Origin: GCA-2686265 sp036010965
GTDB taxonomy: Bacteria > Planctomycetota > UBA1135 > GCA-002686595
NCBI GenBank assembly: GCA_036010965.1
Contig: DASCMO010000030.1
Location: 1-5,526, forward strand
DNA length: 5,526 nt
Direction: 5' to 3'
Part shown: in pieces, positions 4,952-5,526 of the stretch
How the letters are laid out: each line of letters begins with the position of its first letter
Numbering within the stretch: position 1 is the stretch's first letter
Notes under the pieces: generated by a model
What the model was told of the DNA's origin: nothing
The model's input: only the letters and a program-made list of their open reading frames with translations
Databases searched by the model: none
Position numbers and translations under genes: made by a program

Positions 4952-5526
4952 GTGCCGAACCACTCCCCGCTCCTCGCCCTGCTGCTGCTCCTCCCCTCCG
5001 GCGCGAGCGCGCTGGCCTCCTCCGCCCAGGCGCCCGAACGCCTGAGGGTGGAGCGCTCCGGAAACACGAACGCCCTGTCGATCCCCGGCGGCGGCGTCTT
5101 CCATCGCACCCGCGCCGTGGTCAGCGACGATCGCCTGCTGCCGATCCCCGGGGGGCCAGGTCTGGCCGCCCTGTGGAGCGAGGACGACGGCAACGGAAGC
5201 CGGCCCTGGTTCGCCCTCAGCCTGGATGGGAACACCTTCTCGCGCCCGCGGGCGACCACCTTCGACCTGCGTCTCAAGCGCGCGCGCTTCGACCCCCTGG
5301 TCGCCGCGCCCGAGTTCACCGACTCGCCCCTTCCCCCCGCGGGCGGCGTGTACATCGTCCAGTTCCAGACCCAGCCGCTCGAGGCCTACCGCGCCGACCT
5401 GCGCGAGCGCGGCGCGCGGATCCACCACTTCCTGGCGGACCACGCCCACCTCGTGCGCATGGACGAGGCGCTCGCGGCCGAGGTCGCCGGCCTGGCCCAC
5501 GTGCGCTGGGTCGGGCCCTACCATCC
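4952..5526 (+). CDS. Secreted protein, probable S8 subtilase N-terminus (cut by window end)
   Basis: An open frame of 191 codons with no stop runs off the right edge. Residues 1-26 form a signal peptide with a long Leu run (LLALLLLLP, 7-15) and Ala cleavage options after A20 (SGASA) or A25 (ASSA). Residues 27-130 are a Pro/Gly/Arg-rich region I do not recognise, with the motif LRLKRARFDPL. From residue 131, GGVYIVQFQTQPLEAYRADL, then HAHLVRMDEALAAEVAGLAH and VRWVGPYH (184-191) resemble the I9-like prodomain that precedes the catalytic domain in many bacterial S8 proteases. That is the basis of the call; the catalytic residues lie beyond the window and are unproven. An adhesin or another protein with the same prodomain-like unit is possible. 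The gene starts 144 bp after the MFS stop and has its own leader, so it is probably transcribed separately. The GTG start is set by the Shine-Dalgarno at 4939. Confidence 0.72.
   Translation, partial: MPNHSPLLALLLLLPSGASALASSAQAPERLRVERSGNTNALSIPGGGVFHRTRAVVSDDRLLPIPGGPGLAALWSEDDGNGSRPWFALSLDGNTFSRPRATTFDLRLKRARFDPLVAAPEFTDSPLPPAGGVYIVQFQTQPLEAYRADLRERGARIHHFLADHAHLVRMDEALAAEVAGLAHVRWVGPYH

Noticed and set aside
4871..5524. 217-codon minus-strand open frame over the right end
   Set aside because: It is opposite the plus-strand frame that has a Shine-Dalgarno, signal peptide and prodomain-like sequence. Its own product is low-complexity Gly/Arg/Ala/Val with no motif.
1..5526. A defence, toxin-antitoxin or biosynthetic system made from the four genes
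   Set aside because: The genes are in mixed orientation with separate leaders, and no nuclease, toxin, scaffold or partner gene is present. They look like independent housekeeping or accessory genes.

Overview
The window is GC-rich throughout (roughly 70% by eye) and carries four protein-coding genes. Two are secreted subtilisin-type (S8) serine proteases, the second cut off by the right edge. The others are a GT4-type glycosyltransferase and a major facilitator (MFS) exporter. The organism is most likely a high-GC member of Planctomycetota or a close relative. This is inferred from the Ca-binding 'DCNGNG...NGNGIPDECE' linker and the Cys-bounded C-terminal domain ending in 'NLSDG...PFCP' on the first protease, a combination I recall from secreted proteins of uncultured and marine planctomycetes. 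No rRNA, tRNA, CRISPR array or mobile element was seen.

Layout from left to right. Positions 1-187 are a 5' flank with small inverted repeats, a -10-like GCTACACT box and a roughly 84-nt C-rich leader ending in a clear Shine-Dalgarno. Positions 188-2017 (+) encode a complete S8 protease: signal peptide, prodomain, catalytic domain with the full Asp/His/Asn/Ser set, Ca-binding linker and C-terminal domain. Positions 2018-2123 are a convergent gap with two GC-rich hairpins. Positions 2124-3368 (-) encode a glycosyltransferase. Positions 3369-3517 are a divergent promoter region with a second exact GCTACACT box. Positions 3518-4807 (+) encode a 12-TM MFS transporter of the TetA/DHA1 type. Positions 4808-4951 hold a weak terminator candidate and the leader of the next gene. 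From 4952 to the window end (+) lies the N-terminal part of a second secreted, probably S8-type, protein.

The genes do not form one operon: orientations are +, -, +, +, and the last two genes are separated by 144 bp. Both secreted proteases share the same start architecture (AGAGGA, 7-nt spacer, GTG). The MFS gene has no visible Shine-Dalgarno and sits 8 nt after its -10-like box, which suggests a leaderless or nearly leaderless mRNA. I see no functional link between the glycosyltransferase or transporter and the proteases, and no convincing evidence of a new multi-gene system. The most distinctive items are the C-terminal domain of the first protease and the shared promoter and start signals.
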